DNA from: Gemmatimonadota bacterium
Lineage (GTDB): Bacteria > Gemmatimonadota > Gemmatimonadetes > Gemmatimonadales > GWC2-71-9
Length of the DNA stretch: 19,731 nt
Direction: 5' to 3'
Assembly: GCA_003221085.1 (NCBI GenBank)
Contig: QHUD01000050.1
Location: 1 to 19,731 of the forward strand
Both the position numbers and the translations under genes were made by a program. The notes under the pieces were generated by a model. It saw nothing but the letters and a program-made list of their open reading frames with translations, was not told the DNA's origin and did no database searches. Positions 6,211 through 14,364 of this stretch are shown piece after piece. The number at the start of each line of letters is the position of its first letter. The first letter of the stretch is position 1.

Positions 6211-6774
6211 ATGCGCACGTGGACTGCCGCCGCGCTGATCATGTTCGGCTCCTGCCTCGAGCTCCAGAGCCAGAGCCCCGTACGTCCGGTGGACGACGGC
6301 TTCCCGCGCTATTCGGTCGCTTCGGTCGAGGCGCAGTATGCGGGGTTGTGGCGGCAGCGCACGCTCCATCCTTATGTCTGTCTCATCGGCCGGGTCGCTC
6401 TCGATTCGAGCGCCGCCACCTACGTTGAGGTGGACAGTCTGCGGGTGGCGGACGAGCCCTGGAGCACGTGTAACGATCCCGCCGTGATGGGGATGGTCAA
6501 AATGGTCGATGAGATTCCGACCGGCACGACGGCGGAGGCATGGGGCGAGACGATGCTGGGACAGCTCGTCGCGGTGGCGCTGCGGCAGCCCAACTGGCGG
6601 ATCATCGGCGTGATGTTCGCCGTCGCCACCGTCACCCTTCCCGACACGACCGCGATCACCGCGGGCGGCGATTCTCTTCCGCGGTCCCTGGTGCCGGGCT
6701 TCCTGTGGTGGCCCCGCACGGCGGACAACCTGCGTGCGCTGGATCAGCTCATCCCGTCAAACACAGACAGGTGA
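6211..6774 (+). CDS. Secreted protein of unknown function
   Basis: A 187-residue protein from ATG 6211, with GAGGAG about 11 bases upstream. Residues 1-21 (MRTWTAAALIMFGSCLELQS) look like a signal peptide; the Cys at about 15 lies in FGSC, a possible but imperfect lipobox. The body contains YVCLIGRVALDSSAATYVEV and PWSTCNDP, so two further cysteines could form a disulfide. Spaced hydrophobic stretches (GQLVAVALRQPNWRIIGVMF) look like ordinary folded protein rather than membrane helices. I recognise no family. It is the last gene of the 4145-6774 cluster, after a strong hairpin that may reduce its expression. Confidence 0.65.
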   Translation: MRTWTAAALIMFGSCLELQSQSPVRPVDDGFPRYSVASVEAQYAGLWRQRTLHPYVCLIGRVALDSSAATYVEVDSLRVADEPWSTCNDPAVMGMVKMVDEIPTGTTAEAWGETMLGQLVAVALRQPNWRIIGVMFAVATVTLPDTTAITAGGDSLPRSLVPGFLWWPRTADNLRALDQLIPSNTDR

Positions 6775-6823
6775 TCCGAGGCAGTCGGTCTCGGGCCACT
6801 GATGTCGCTCGTCGGCAGCTTCA

Positions 6824-6860
6824 TCCACCAATCGGGTGGTGGAACCCCACCCAAATGGGG
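6824..6860 (+). terminator. Two weak tandem hairpins after the 4145-6774 gene cluster
   Basis: TCCACCA/TGGTGGA (6824-6830 and 6837-6843, 6-base loop) is followed directly by CCCCA/TGGGG (6845-6849 and 6856-6860, 6-base loop). No T-run follows. They lie between the last gene of the cluster and the RND promoter element, a plausible place for transcription to end. Confidence 0.3.
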
Positions 6861-6887
6861 GAGCTCGGCTTCAGGTGACGAGCTCGC

Positions 6888-6924
6888 GGGAACCTTGGGG
6901 ATTGATTGTTCATTGGTGAACTAT
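6888..6924 (+). promoter_or_regulatory. Composite promoter/operator element of the RND efflux operon
   Basis: GGGAAC (6888-6893), 14 bases, then GTTCATTGGTGAACTAT (6908-6924), whose core is an imperfect palindrome with 5 of 6 arm pairs matched. It is identical in layout to the elements at 1351 and 4062. The adaptor ATG (6966) is 58 bases from the start of GTTCAT. It is the natural target for the MarR protein encoded at the end of the same operon. Confidence 0.65.
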
Positions 6925-6965
6925 CGGACCAGTGGTCATCATCACCTTTTCCGACGGGTGCAGAG

Positions 6966-8159
6966 ATGAAGCATTTGCTCAAACCAGCTCTATGGGCCGG
7001 CGCGGTAGCGGTCGCCCTCCTTCTTGTTGTCGGTGCGGCGGCGGCGCGTCGGCGAGCTCCGGTCGCCCCGGCTGCGCCGCCGGCACCTGACGTATCCGTG
7101 CTGACGGTGGTTCCCGAGACGGTGAGCGCGCGCTACGAGTACGTCGGGCAGGCCGCCGCCTCGCGCTCGGTCGAGGTTCGCTCGCAGGTCACCGGGGTGA
7201 TCGTCGCGCGTCCCTACGCCGAAGGCACGGACGTTGCGAAGGGCACGCTGCTCTTCCGGATCGATCCGACCACGTACGAGGCCGCGTACCGCAGCGCCCA
7301 GGCCCGGCTCGCCAATGCGGACCGTACCCTGGCGCGCCTGAAGCCGCTGCTCGCGGCGCGCGCGGTCGCGCAGAAGGACGTGGACGACGCGCAGCAGGCG
7401 TTCGATCAGGCGCAAGCCGCGGTCGATCAGACCAAGAAGGACTACGAGGACACGTTCGTTCGCGCCGAGATCTCGGGGCGCGCCGGACGCGCGCTGTTGG
7501 AGCTTGGCGCGCGCGTGACCGGCCCGGGTAATCTGCTCACGACCGTCGAGCAGGTGGACCCGATCTACGTGAACTTTAGTCCGTCCGACGAGGACCTGCT
7601 GGGCCTGCGGCGCGACCTCGCGAACGGCCGGCTACTGATGCCGGCCGCGCCCCGCGCCCTCGCCGTTCAGGTCACGCTGGCGGACGGCAGTCCCTTGCCT
7701 GCGGCGGGCGAGCTGAACTTCGCCGATCTCGCCCTTCAGCCGGCGACGGGTACGCAACAGTTGCGTGCACAGCTCAGGAACCCACAGCACATCCTGCTCC
7801 CCGGGCAGTTCGTGAGGGTCCGCCTGCTCGGCCTCAAGCGGCCGGGCGCGATTCTTGTCCCGCAACGCGCCGTGCAGCAGGGCCTGACCGGGGCGTTCGT
7901 CTACGTGGTGGGCGACAGCGATAAGGTCGCGGCGCGGAACGTAACCGCCACCTCCTGGGACGGCGGCTCGTGGCTGATCGAGCAGGGGCTCCAGGTCGGT
8001 GATCGCGTGGTGGTGGAGGGGGTGCAGAAAGTCGCGCCCGGGCGGCCGGCGCGGCCGGTGGCCTATCGGCCGACGGCGGACAGCGCCACGGCCGGGGCCC
8101 AGGACAGCGCGTTGCTCGCTCCACCCGCAGCGCCCCTTCGGATCAGGAGCCGCCCATGA
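6966..8159 (+). CDS. RND efflux periplasmic adaptor (membrane fusion protein, AcrA/MexA type)
   Basis: A 397-residue protein from ATG 6966; an in-frame TTG at 6906 is rejected because it would overlap the operator. Residues 8-27 are hydrophobic and uncleaved or signal-like, with no lipobox cysteine, so anchoring is by helix or the protein is free in the periplasm. Domain order follows the family: lipoyl half (SRSVEVRSQVTGVIVARPYA near 58-77), an alpha-helical hairpin (about 95-160, rich in A, Q and D), second lipoyl half with VRAEISGRAGRALLELG, beta-barrel (VDPIYVNFSPSDEDLLGLRR) and membrane-proximal domain (VPQRAVQQGLTGAFVYVV). It bridges the inner-membrane pump and the outer-membrane channel. 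It overlaps the permease gene by 4 bases (ATGA). Confidence 0.95.
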   Translation: MKHLLKPALWAGAVAVALLLVVGAAAARRRAPVAPAAPPAPDVSVLTVVPETVSARYEYVGQAAASRSVEVRSQVTGVIVARPYAEGTDVAKGTLLFRIDPTTYEAAYRSAQARLANADRTLARLKPLLAARAVAQKDVDDAQQAFDQAQAAVDQTKKDYEDTFVRAEISGRAGRALLELGARVTGPGNLLTTVEQVDPIYVNFSPSDEDLLGLRRDLANGRLLMPAAPRALAVQVTLADGSPLPAAGELNFADLALQPATGTQQLRAQLRNPQHILLPGQFVRVRLLGLKRPGAILVPQRAVQQGLTGAFVYVVGDSDKVAARNVTATSWDGGSWLIEQGLQVGDRVVVEGVQKVAPGRPARPVAYRPTADSATAGAQDSALLAPPAAPLRIRSRP

Positions 8160-11100
8160 GCGACGCGCCGCAGATCCGCAACCTGTTCATCCGGCGCCCG
8201 GTTTTTTCGGCCGTCATCTCGATCGTGATCGTGTTGCTCGGGCTGTTCTCCCTGACCCGGCTCGCGGTCGAGAGTTATCCGCCCCTCACGCCGCCCGAGA
8301 TCCAGGTGCAGGCCGTCTACCCTGGTGCGACGGCGCAGGACGTGGCCGATGCGGTGGCCGCCCCGATCGAGCAGCAGCTGTCGGGCATGCAGGGCCTCCT
8401 GTACTTCAAGTCCTCGAACTCGAGCGACGGGGTCATGAACCTGTCGGTCTACTTCGACATCTCACGCGACCCGGATCTGGCGGCGGTCGACGTGCAGAAC
8501 CAGGTCGCCCTCGCCCAGCCGCAGCTGCCCCAGGAGGTGGTGCGCAACGGGATCACGGTGCGCAAGCGCCAGACCGCGTTTCTGGTCGTGCTCGCGCTTT
8601 CCTCCGACGATCCGCGGTACGACACCGAGTATTTGAACAACTACGCCAAGATCTATATCGACGATGAGTTGAAGCGTCTCCCCGGCGTGGGCGATGCGAG
8701 CACGTTCGGCCAGCTCGACTTCTCGATGCTGTTGAGCCTCGATCCCGACCGCATGGCGCAGCTCGGACTCACGGTGTCGGACGTCGCCGCGGCGGTCCAG
8801 GAGCAGAACGCTACGAATCCGGCCGGCCGCATCGGGCGCGAGCCCGCTCCGCCCGGCACCCAGTTGACGATTCCCGTGATCACGAGCGGGCGCCTGAAAG
8901 AGGCGAGTGATTTCGAGCGCATCATCGTGCGGGGCCGGCCCGACGGCTCGCTCGTGCACCTGTCGGACATCGGGGACGCTCACCTCGGCGCGCGCAACTA
9001 CGACCTGGCCGGGCGGTTCGACGGCGCGCCCACCGCCCTGACGCCGGTATTCCTGCGTCCTGGCGCCAATGCGCTCCAGGTGAAGCAGGAGGTCGTCGCG
9101 CGGATGGGCGAGCTCGCCAAGAACTTCCCTCCGGGCGTCCACTGGACGATCGCGTTCGACACGACGCCGTACGTCACCGAGTCGATCAAGGAAGTCGTGA
9201 AGACGCTGTTCGAGGCGCTGCTGCTCGTGACGCTGGTCGTATTCATCTTCCTGCAGAGCTGGCGGGCGACGCTGATTCCGGTGGTCGCGGTCCCCGTATC
9301 GGTCATCGGTGCCTTCTTTGGGATGCAGGTGCTTGGGTTCTCGGTCAACCTGCTCACGCTGTTCGGCCTGGTGCTCGCGATCGGGATCGTCGTGGACGAC
9401 GCGATCGTCGTGATCGAAAACGTGGAACGCATCATGGAGCAGGAAGGGGTGCCGCCCGCCGTCGCCGCCGACAAGGCGATGCACCAGGTGAGCCGGGCGC
9501 TGATCGCCATCGTGCTCGTGTTGTGCTCCGTGTTCATCCCGGTGGCGTTCCTTGGGGGCATCACCGGCCTCATGTACAAGCAATTCGCCATCACCATCGC
9601 CGTGTCGGTGGTGCTGTCGGGCATCGTCGCGCTGACCCTGACCCCGGCGCTGTGCGCGGTGCTGCTGCGGCCCGTGCCGGAGGGAGCGCCGGTAGTGGTG
9701 GAGAGCGGTGTTCTGGCGCGAGCCTTCAACCGGTTCTTCGGTGGCTTCAATCGCGGCTTCCGCTCGGTCACCGAGCGCTATCTCGGCGCCGCCGGGCGCG
9801 TGATCGACCGCCCTCGTACATTTTTCGCCGCCTTCGCGGTGGCGGTCGCCCTGCTGCTCGTCCTCGTGCGGGCCGTCCCGAGCGGGTTCATTCCCAGCGA
9901 GGACAAGGGGTATTTCGGGATGCTGGTCGAGCTCCCCGACAATGCCTCGCGTCAACGCACGGAAGCGGTGGTGAAACAAGTCGAGAGCTTCCTCAAAGCG
10001 CAGCCGGCGGTCAATCACGTCGTGGCGCTCGTGGGCCTCAACTTCATCCAGAACGCGAACCAGACGAACGCCGCGATCATGTTCGTCATGCTGAAGCCCT
10101 GGGAGAAGCGGAGTGCGGCGAAGGACCAGCTTCCGGCAGTGCTCGGGGCCGTGAACGGCTATCTGTTCCAGCTGCAGCAGACTCGCGGCTTCGCGTTCAA
10201 CCTCCCGGAGATCATCGGTCTAGGCACGACCGCGGGCCTCGAGCTGAATCTGCAGGACCGCGGGGTGAACGACGTAACTCGGTTCGCCGGCCTGACGGGC
10301 GAGTTCGCGGCCGACGCCAACGCGTTGCCCACGCTGCGGGGCGTGTACCCGACCATCCGGGTAAACACGCCGCAGCTGTTCGTGCAGGTAGACCGCGAGA
10401 AGGTGAAGGCCCTGGGGATCTCGCTGTCGGAGCTGTTCCAGACGATGCAGGCGTCTCTGTCGACGCTCTACATCAACGATTTCAACCGGTACGGCAAGAC
10501 CTACCGGGTGCAGGCCGAGGCGCAGGCCCGCTTCCGCCAGACGCCCGAGGACATCGGACGGCTGTACGTCCGAGGGCCCAATCAACAGATGGTGCCCGTG
10601 TCGGCCCTCACGCGGACCGAATTCCGGGCCGGCCCGAGCGTCATCACGCGGTTCAACGGCTTCACGTCAGCGCTGGTAGTCGGGGCCCCGGCGCCCGGGA
10701 AGAGCTCCGGGGAAATGCTCGCCGCTGTGGAGCGGTTGGCTCAGGACAAGTACGCCGCTCGCGGCATCGGCTACGCCTTCAGCGGGCAGTCCTATCAGGA
10801 GCGTGCGTCGGGGGGGCAAGGCGGTCTGGTGTTCGCCCTCGGCCTCGTGATGGTGTTCCTGGTGCTCGCAGCGCAGTACGAGAGCTGGTCGATCCCGTTC
10901 GCGGTGCTGCTCGGTGTGCCGTTTGGCACGCTGGGCGCGCTGCTCGGCGTGTGGCTGCGCGGGATGGCGAACGACGTGTACGTGCAGATCGGCCTGATCG
11001 TCGTGGTGGGTCTTGCGGCCAAGAACGCGATCCTGATCGTCGAGTTCGCGAACGAGCTGCGCGCCCAGGGGCGATCGATCCGCGAGGCGGCGCTCGAGGC

Positions 11101-11374
11101 CGGCCGGGAACGGTTGCGCCCGATCCTCATGACCTCGTTCGCGTTCATCCTGGGCGTCACGCCCTTGCTCACGTCGAGCGGCGCAGGCGCCGCGAGCCGG
11201 CACTCGATCGGCACCGGCGTGTTTTTCGGGATGCTCGTGGCGACGCTGGTCGGCGTGTTCTTCATCCCGCTGTTCTTCGCGTCGATCCGCAGCCTGAGCG
11301 AGCGGGGCCTGGTGGGCCGCAGGGCAGGTGCCGTCGTCCCGCCGACCGTGGCCCTTCCGGCGGAGGGCGACTGA
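8156..11374 (+). CDS. RND multidrug efflux permease (AcrB/MexB, HAE-1 family)
   Basis: A 1072-residue inner-membrane proton/drug antiporter of normal family length. The start overlaps the adaptor stop as ATGA, with AGGAG upstream. Family hallmarks: an N-terminal helix after NLFIRRPVFSAVISIVIVLL; the TM4 proton-relay motif GIVVDDAIVVIENVER with D414 and D415; the TM10 motif GLAAKNAILIVEFANE with K956; and two large periplasmic loops, each after the first helix of its half. It would expel hydrophobic or amphipathic compounds through the adaptor and outer membrane factor encoded beside it. Substrates cannot be assigned from the sequence. Confidence 0.97.
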   Translation: MSDAPQIRNLFIRRPVFSAVISIVIVLLGLFSLTRLAVESYPPLTPPEIQVQAVYPGATAQDVADAVAAPIEQQLSGMQGLLYFKSSNSSDGVMNLSVYFDISRDPDLAAVDVQNQVALAQPQLPQEVVRNGITVRKRQTAFLVVLALSSDDPRYDTEYLNNYAKIYIDDELKRLPGVGDASTFGQLDFSMLLSLDPDRMAQLGLTVSDVAAAVQEQNATNPAGRIGREPAPPGTQLTIPVITSGRLKEASDFERIIVRGRPDGSLVHLSDIGDAHLGARNYDLAGRFDGAPTALTPVFLRPGANALQVKQEVVARMGELAKNFPPGVHWTIAFDTTPYVTESIKEVVKTLFEALLLVTLVVFIFLQSWRATLIPVVAVPVSVIGAFFGMQVLGFSVNLLTLFGLVLAIGIVVDDAIVVIENVERIMEQEGVPPAVAADKAMHQVSRALIAIVLVLCSVFIPVAFLGGITGLMYKQFAITIAVSVVLSGIVALTLTPALCAVLLRPVPEGAPVVVESGVLARAFNRFFGGFNRGFRSVTERYLGAAGRVIDRPRTFFAAFAVAVALLLVLVRAVPSGFIPSEDKGYFGMLVELPDNASRQRTEAVVKQVESFLKAQPAVNHVVALVGLNFIQNANQTNAAIMFVMLKPWEKRSAAKDQLPAVLGAVNGYLFQLQQTRGFAFNLPEIIGLGTTAGLELNLQDRGVNDVTRFAGLTGEFAADANALPTLRGVYPTIRVNTPQLFVQVDREKVKALGISLSELFQTMQASLSTLYINDFNRYGKTYRVQAEAQARFRQTPEDIGRLYVRGPNQQMVPVSALTRTEFRAGPSVITRFNGFTSALVVGAPAPGKSSGEMLAAVERLAQDKYAARGIGYAFSGQSYQERASGGQGGLVFALGLVMVFLVLAAQYESWSIPFAVLLGVPFGTLGALLGVWLRGMANDVYVQIGLIVVVGLAAKNAILIVEFANELRAQGRSIREAALEAGRERLRPILMTSFAFILGVTPLLTSSGAGAASRHSIGTGVFFGMLVATLVGVFFIPLFFASIRSLSERGLVGRRAGAVVPPTVALPAEGD

Positions 11375-11375
11375 C

Positions 11376-12878
11376 ATGCGACGCATCGCCCTCGTCGCCC
11401 TGATCGCTTTCGCCGGGGCGTGCGCCGTGGGGCCGGGATATCGCCGTGCCTCCCTCGGCATGCCGGACGGCTGGCGGCGGCCCGCGACGTCCGAGGATTC
11501 GCTGCGGTCGTTCTACGACTCGTTGCGCACCAGCCGCGATACCCTGTTGCCCGCCGGGGCCGACACGGCGCGTGTGCCGTTCGGCTACGACACGTCGTCC
11601 GTCCGGGCGGCCGGCGACTCCGGGGCAGCGCTGCGCTGGCTCGACCTGATCCAGGACTCCGTGCTGCGACAGCTCGTGGACACGAGCCTGCGGGCGAACC
11701 GCGACATGCGCACCGCAGTCGCCGTGATCGACGAGTTCCGCGCCCAGTACCGGGCGACGCGGGGCGCGCTCCTGCCCCAGCTGACGGCCAACGGTCGGGC
11801 GGGCCGCAACCAGACGGTGTTCGGCACGTTCGGGTCCTTCACCTACAACGTGTACCAGGCCACGGCCGACATGAGCTGGGAGCTCGATGTGTGGGGCCGG
11901 CTGCGCCGCAGTACGAGCGCTGCCCGCTCGGATCTCGTGGTGCGGGAGGAAGACCGGCGCGCGCTGCAGTTGTCGCTGATCGGCGATGTGACGACGGCCT
12001 ACTTCGACCTGCGCGCGGCCGACCTGAACCTCGCGATCGCGCGCCGCACGCTCGACTCGCGGCGCCAAACGCTGGCGCTCGCCCGCCGGCGCCTCGACCA
12101 GGGCCTCATCTCGGAGCTCGACGTGCGGCAATTCGAAGCCGAGGTGGCGAGTCCGGCGGCGAGCGTCGCCGACTTCGAGCGACAGGTGGCCCAGCAGGAG
12201 AACGCCCTGAGCGTGCTGGTGGGACACAACCCCGGCGCCATCGCCCGGGGCCGCGCGCTCACAGAGATGGCGGCGCGGATCCCGGTCCCGGCCGGCGTGC
12301 CCTCCGCGCTGCTCGGTAACCGGCCGGACGTGCGGGGCGCCGAAGCCTCGCTCCGCGCCGCGACGGCCCGGATCGGCGCGGCGCAGGCCGCCTACCTCCC
12401 GACCTTCACGATCACCGGGCAGTACGGCACTCAGAGCACGGAATTTTCCAAGTGGTTTGGGTCGGGGACCAACATCTGGCAGGCCTTCGCCGGGGTCTCG
12501 ATCCCGCTGTTCAAGGAAGGCCGGCCGGGGGCGGGCGAGCAGGTCAACATTGCCCGGGCGCGGGCGTCGCAGGCGCGGTCGCGCTACGAGCAGACGGTCC
12601 TCGTGGCGCTGCGCGAAGTGGAAGACGCACTCGTGGGCCTGCGCACCGCTCAGGATCGGAGCGCGGCGCAAGAGCGCCAGGTGATCGCGCTGCGCCGGGC
12701 CCTCGAGCTCGCGGACATGCGGTATCGAAACGGGGTGTCGAGCTATCTCGACGTACTGGAGGCGCAGCGCGGGCTGTTCGGGGCCGAGCTGGCGCTCACG
12801 CAGGCGGAGCGGGACCAGCTCGTCGCGGCGGTGCAGCTGTATCGCGCCGTCGGCGCCGGGTGGCCCGCCGCCCAATGA
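11376..12878 (+). CDS. Outer membrane factor lipoprotein (TolC/NodT family)
   Basis: A 500-residue protein from ATG 11376, one base after the permease stop, with GGAGGG upstream. The leader MRRIALVALIAFAGAC followed by AVGPGY is a lipoprotein signal with the acylated Cys at 16 and the start typical of NodT-type factors. Two repeated halves each have an outer-membrane barrel hairpin and long periplasmic helices: first half around YNVYQATADMSWELDVWGRL, second around IWQAFAGVSIPLFKEGRPGA. The N-terminal linker (about residues 25-85, with SEDSLRSFYDSLRTSRDTLL) looks longer than usual. It completes the tripartite pump with the two preceding genes. Confidence 0.95.
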   Translation: MRRIALVALIAFAGACAVGPGYRRASLGMPDGWRRPATSEDSLRSFYDSLRTSRDTLLPAGADTARVPFGYDTSSVRAAGDSGAALRWLDLIQDSVLRQLVDTSLRANRDMRTAVAVIDEFRAQYRATRGALLPQLTANGRAGRNQTVFGTFGSFTYNVYQATADMSWELDVWGRLRRSTSAARSDLVVREEDRRALQLSLIGDVTTAYFDLRAADLNLAIARRTLDSRRQTLALARRRLDQGLISELDVRQFEAEVASPAASVADFERQVAQQENALSVLVGHNPGAIARGRALTEMAARIPVPAGVPSALLGNRPDVRGAEASLRAATARIGAAQAAYLPTFTITGQYGTQSTEFSKWFGSGTNIWQAFAGVSIPLFKEGRPGAGEQVNIARARASQARSRYEQTVLVALREVEDALVGLRTAQDRSAAQERQVIALRRALELADMRYRNGVSSYLDVLEAQRGLFGAELALTQAERDQLVAAVQLYRAVGAGWPAAQ

Positions 12879-12885
12879 GCCCGGC

Positions 12886-12915
12886 TTGCCGCACGAGCCG
12901 GACGGTCCCTATGAT
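12886..12915 (+). promoter_or_regulatory. Candidate internal promoter for the MarR gene
   Basis: TTGCCG (12886-12891) and TATGAT (12910-12915) are separated by 18 bases, a good sigma-70 layout. Transcription would begin about 6-7 bases after the -10, at or next to the ATG at 12922, which lacks a good Shine-Dalgarno sequence. This suggests a leaderless mRNA giving the regulator its own expression besides the operon transcript. Confidence 0.45.
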
Positions 12916-12921
12916 GTGGCC

Positions 12922-13365
12922 ATGAGAAAACGGTCCCGCAAGCGGGTGAGCCGGCCGGCGAGTGAAGCGCTCGTGTTCTCGTTCCTGAGCGCGGCCGACG
13001 CGGTGGAGGCACGCCTCGAGGCGGCTTTGGACCCGACCGGGTTGTCTCTTGCGAAGCTCGCGGTGCTGCAGTTCCTGGCCGAGGCAAAGGAAGCGTTGCC
13101 TCTGTCCGATCTCGCCGCGCGCCAGCACTGCGTGCGCTCCAACATCACCCAGCTGGTCGACCGCCTGGAGAAGGATGGCCTGGTCCGTCGGCGCGCCGCG
13201 GCGGACGACCGCCGCAGCGTGCTGGCCGAGCTCACTCCGGCGGGCCAGCAGGCGCATGCCAAGGGCATGCGCGCGCTGGCCGACGCGCAGCGTGCAATCG
13301 TCAAGGCGCTCAAGGCGGGCGAGGCGACGAGCCTCCAGAACGCCCTCAGCGCGCTGACCTCCTGA
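12922..13365 (+). CDS. MarR family transcriptional regulator
   Basis: A 147-residue winged-helix regulator. ATG 12922 is preferred over an in-frame TTG at 12886, which falls inside the candidate promoter. The fold follows the MarR pattern: dimerisation helix (SEALVFSFLSAADAVEARLE), helices 2-3 (LSLAKLAVLQFLAEAKEALP), recognition region (LSDLAARQHCVRSNITQLVD), the wing (RRRAAADDRRSVLAELTPAG, with the conserved DxR-type turn) and a C-terminal dimer helix. A single Cys in QHCVRSN sits at the recognition region and could sense oxidants, which is inference. It lies 43 bases after the outer membrane factor and is the best local candidate to bind the GTTCATT-type palindromes. Confidence 0.92.
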   Translation: MRKRSRKRVSRPASEALVFSFLSAADAVEARLEAALDPTGLSLAKLAVLQFLAEAKEALPLSDLAARQHCVRSNITQLVDRLEKDGLVRRRAAADDRRSVLAELTPAGQQAHAKGMRALADAQRAIVKALKAGEATSLQNALSALTS

Positions 13366-13395
13366 CTCGCTCCTTCAACTAGAAAGGGGATTCCC

Positions 13396-13794
13396 GTGCT
13401 CTACCTCGTCCCCGTGGGTCGATTCCTTTATTCCGCGATCTTCCTGATGACCGTGTTGGGGCACTTCTCACCCGGATATGTCGCATACGCGACCCAGCAG
13501 GGAGTGCCGGCCGCGGGGTTCCTGGTGCCGCTGTCTGGTGTGATCGCGACGGTCGGAGGGTTGAGCGTGACGTTCGGCTACAAGGCCAAACTCGGCGCGT
13601 GGCTGTTGGTGCTGTTCCTGGTCCCCGTGACGATCAAGATGCACGCCTTCTGGGCGGTGCCCGACCCGATGATGCGCGGGGTGCAGATCGCGATGTTCAT
13701 GAAGAACGTGTCCATGCTGGGCGCCGCGTTGCTGATCGCGCACTTCGGGGCGGGCCCACTGAGCTTGGACGCTCGGCGGGCGCCGCTCGCGTAG
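13396..13794 (+). CDS. DoxX-like integral membrane protein
   Basis: A 132-residue protein from GTG 13396, with AAGGGGA upstream. Four hydrophobic helices are visible (about residues 5-22, 38-60, 65-85 and 95-118). The start LYLVPVGRFLYSAIFLMTVL and the segment VPAAGFLVPLSGVIATVGGL match the DoxX family, whose members are small membrane proteins of mostly unclear function, some linked to quinone or thiol redox chemistry. It is the last gene of the efflux operon, 30 bases after marR, and is followed by a strong hairpin. Co-transcription with a MarR-controlled pump suggests a role in the same stress response. Confidence 0.8.
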   Translation: MLYLVPVGRFLYSAIFLMTVLGHFSPGYVAYATQQGVPAAGFLVPLSGVIATVGGLSVTFGYKAKLGAWLLVLFLVPVTIKMHAFWAVPDPMMRGVQIAMFMKNVSMLGAALLIAHFGAGPLSLDARRAPLA

Positions 13795-13809
13795 ACCTCA
13801 AAGAAAAGA

Positions 13810-13835
13810 AGGAGGGCGGCCTATGCCGCCCTCCT
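13810..13835. terminator. Convergent terminator hairpin, 11-bp GC stem
   Basis: AGGAGGGCGGC (13810-13820), loop CTAT (13821-13824) and GCCGCCCTCCT (13825-13835). On the minus strand the stem is followed by the T-rich run TTCTTTTCTTT, giving a classic terminator for the ABM gene. On the plus strand it lies 15 bases after the DoxX stop with a C-rich tail, so it probably also stops the efflux operon, less efficiently. Confidence 0.8.
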
Positions 13836-13878
13836 CCTCCCAAACAGACGAATCCGCGTGACGCGGACCAGTCGACCT

Positions 13879-14193
13879 TTAGCTGCGAGCGGCGATCTTG
13901 TGGAACGTGGAGTTGGACACGTCGAAGCTGGCCACCTCGGGCGTTCCCTCGACCACCTTCGCCAGACCCTTCAGCACTTCGGGATACGTCTCGCGCGCAT
14001 AGGCTTCCGCGCTCTCTTTGCGGTCCCACAGACTGATGGCAAGTGCTTCCTTGCCGTCCTGGGCAACGAACGTGATCTCGTCCGCGAACCCTGTGCGCTT
14101 CCGAAGCAAGGGCAGGATGTCCTTCTCGAGCGTCTGCGTGAACTCACCTGCCGTATTGGGCTTCAGGTGCATCGTGACGTTGCGTGCGTACAT
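13879..14193 (-). CDS. ABM-type monooxygenase-fold protein (dimeric alpha/beta barrel)
   Basis: A 104-residue protein from ATG 14193, with AAGGAG 8 bases upstream. It fits the antibiotic biosynthesis monooxygenase superfamily: strand 1 YARNVTMHLKPNT, helix GEFTQTLEKDILPLLRKRTG, strand ADEITFVAQDGKEALAISLW and helix DRKESAEAYARETYPEVLKG. The length suits a single ferredoxin-like domain that dimerises. Family members act on quinone-like or polyketide substrates, bind haem, or have no known activity, so the reaction is open. It is transcribed alone, divergent from the XRE-type regulator, and has its own palindrome-containing promoter and terminator. Confidence 0.78.
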   Translation of the reverse strand: MYARNVTMHLKPNTAGEFTQTLEKDILPLLRKRTGFADEITFVAQDGKEALAISLWDRKESAEAYARETYPEVLKGLAKVVEGTPEVASFDVSNSTFHKIAARS

Positions 14194-14247
14194 ATTGGCG
14201 ACTCCTTAGGCAACTACATGACCTCGGCAACTCACTGACACTTCCTC

Positions 14248-14285
14248 AGCTTGCACAAGCTACCTGACTTTACTAAATTTGTCAA
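14248..14285 (-). promoter_or_regulatory. Promoter of the ABM gene with an overlapping palindrome
   Basis: Minus strand TTGACA (14285-14280), 17 bases, then TAGCTT (14262-14257), in an unusually AT-rich stretch. A 14-bp palindrome AGCTTGCACAAGCT (14248-14261, perfect 6-bp arms) covers the -10, and TGACTT/AAGTCA arms (14265-14270 and 14284-14289) flank the spacer. Both arrangements suggest repressor control. Confidence 0.5.
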
Positions 14286-14364
14286 GTCACGTTTTCACAG
14301 TTGCTAGTTGCTTTACCATTCGCTGTTAACGCGCAGTGAACGAGTTAGGCGGAGGAGGAGTCGC

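Noticed and set aside
8462..10018. Minus-strand frame of 518 codons rich in His, Arg and Asp
   Set aside because: Antisense to the well-supported RND permease; composition is typical of a shadow frame.
9523..11403. Plus-strand frame of 626 codons inside the permease
   Set aside because: Shifted frame of the permease; the real frame carries all RND motifs.
11262..12875. Minus-strand frame of 537 codons opposite the outer membrane factor
   Set aside because: Antisense shadow; the plus strand gives a lipobox and TolC-type repeats.
13697..13709. GTTCATGAAGAAC inside the DoxX gene as another operator copy
   Set aside because: The dyad is broken, it lies within coding sequence and no GGGAAC precedes it.
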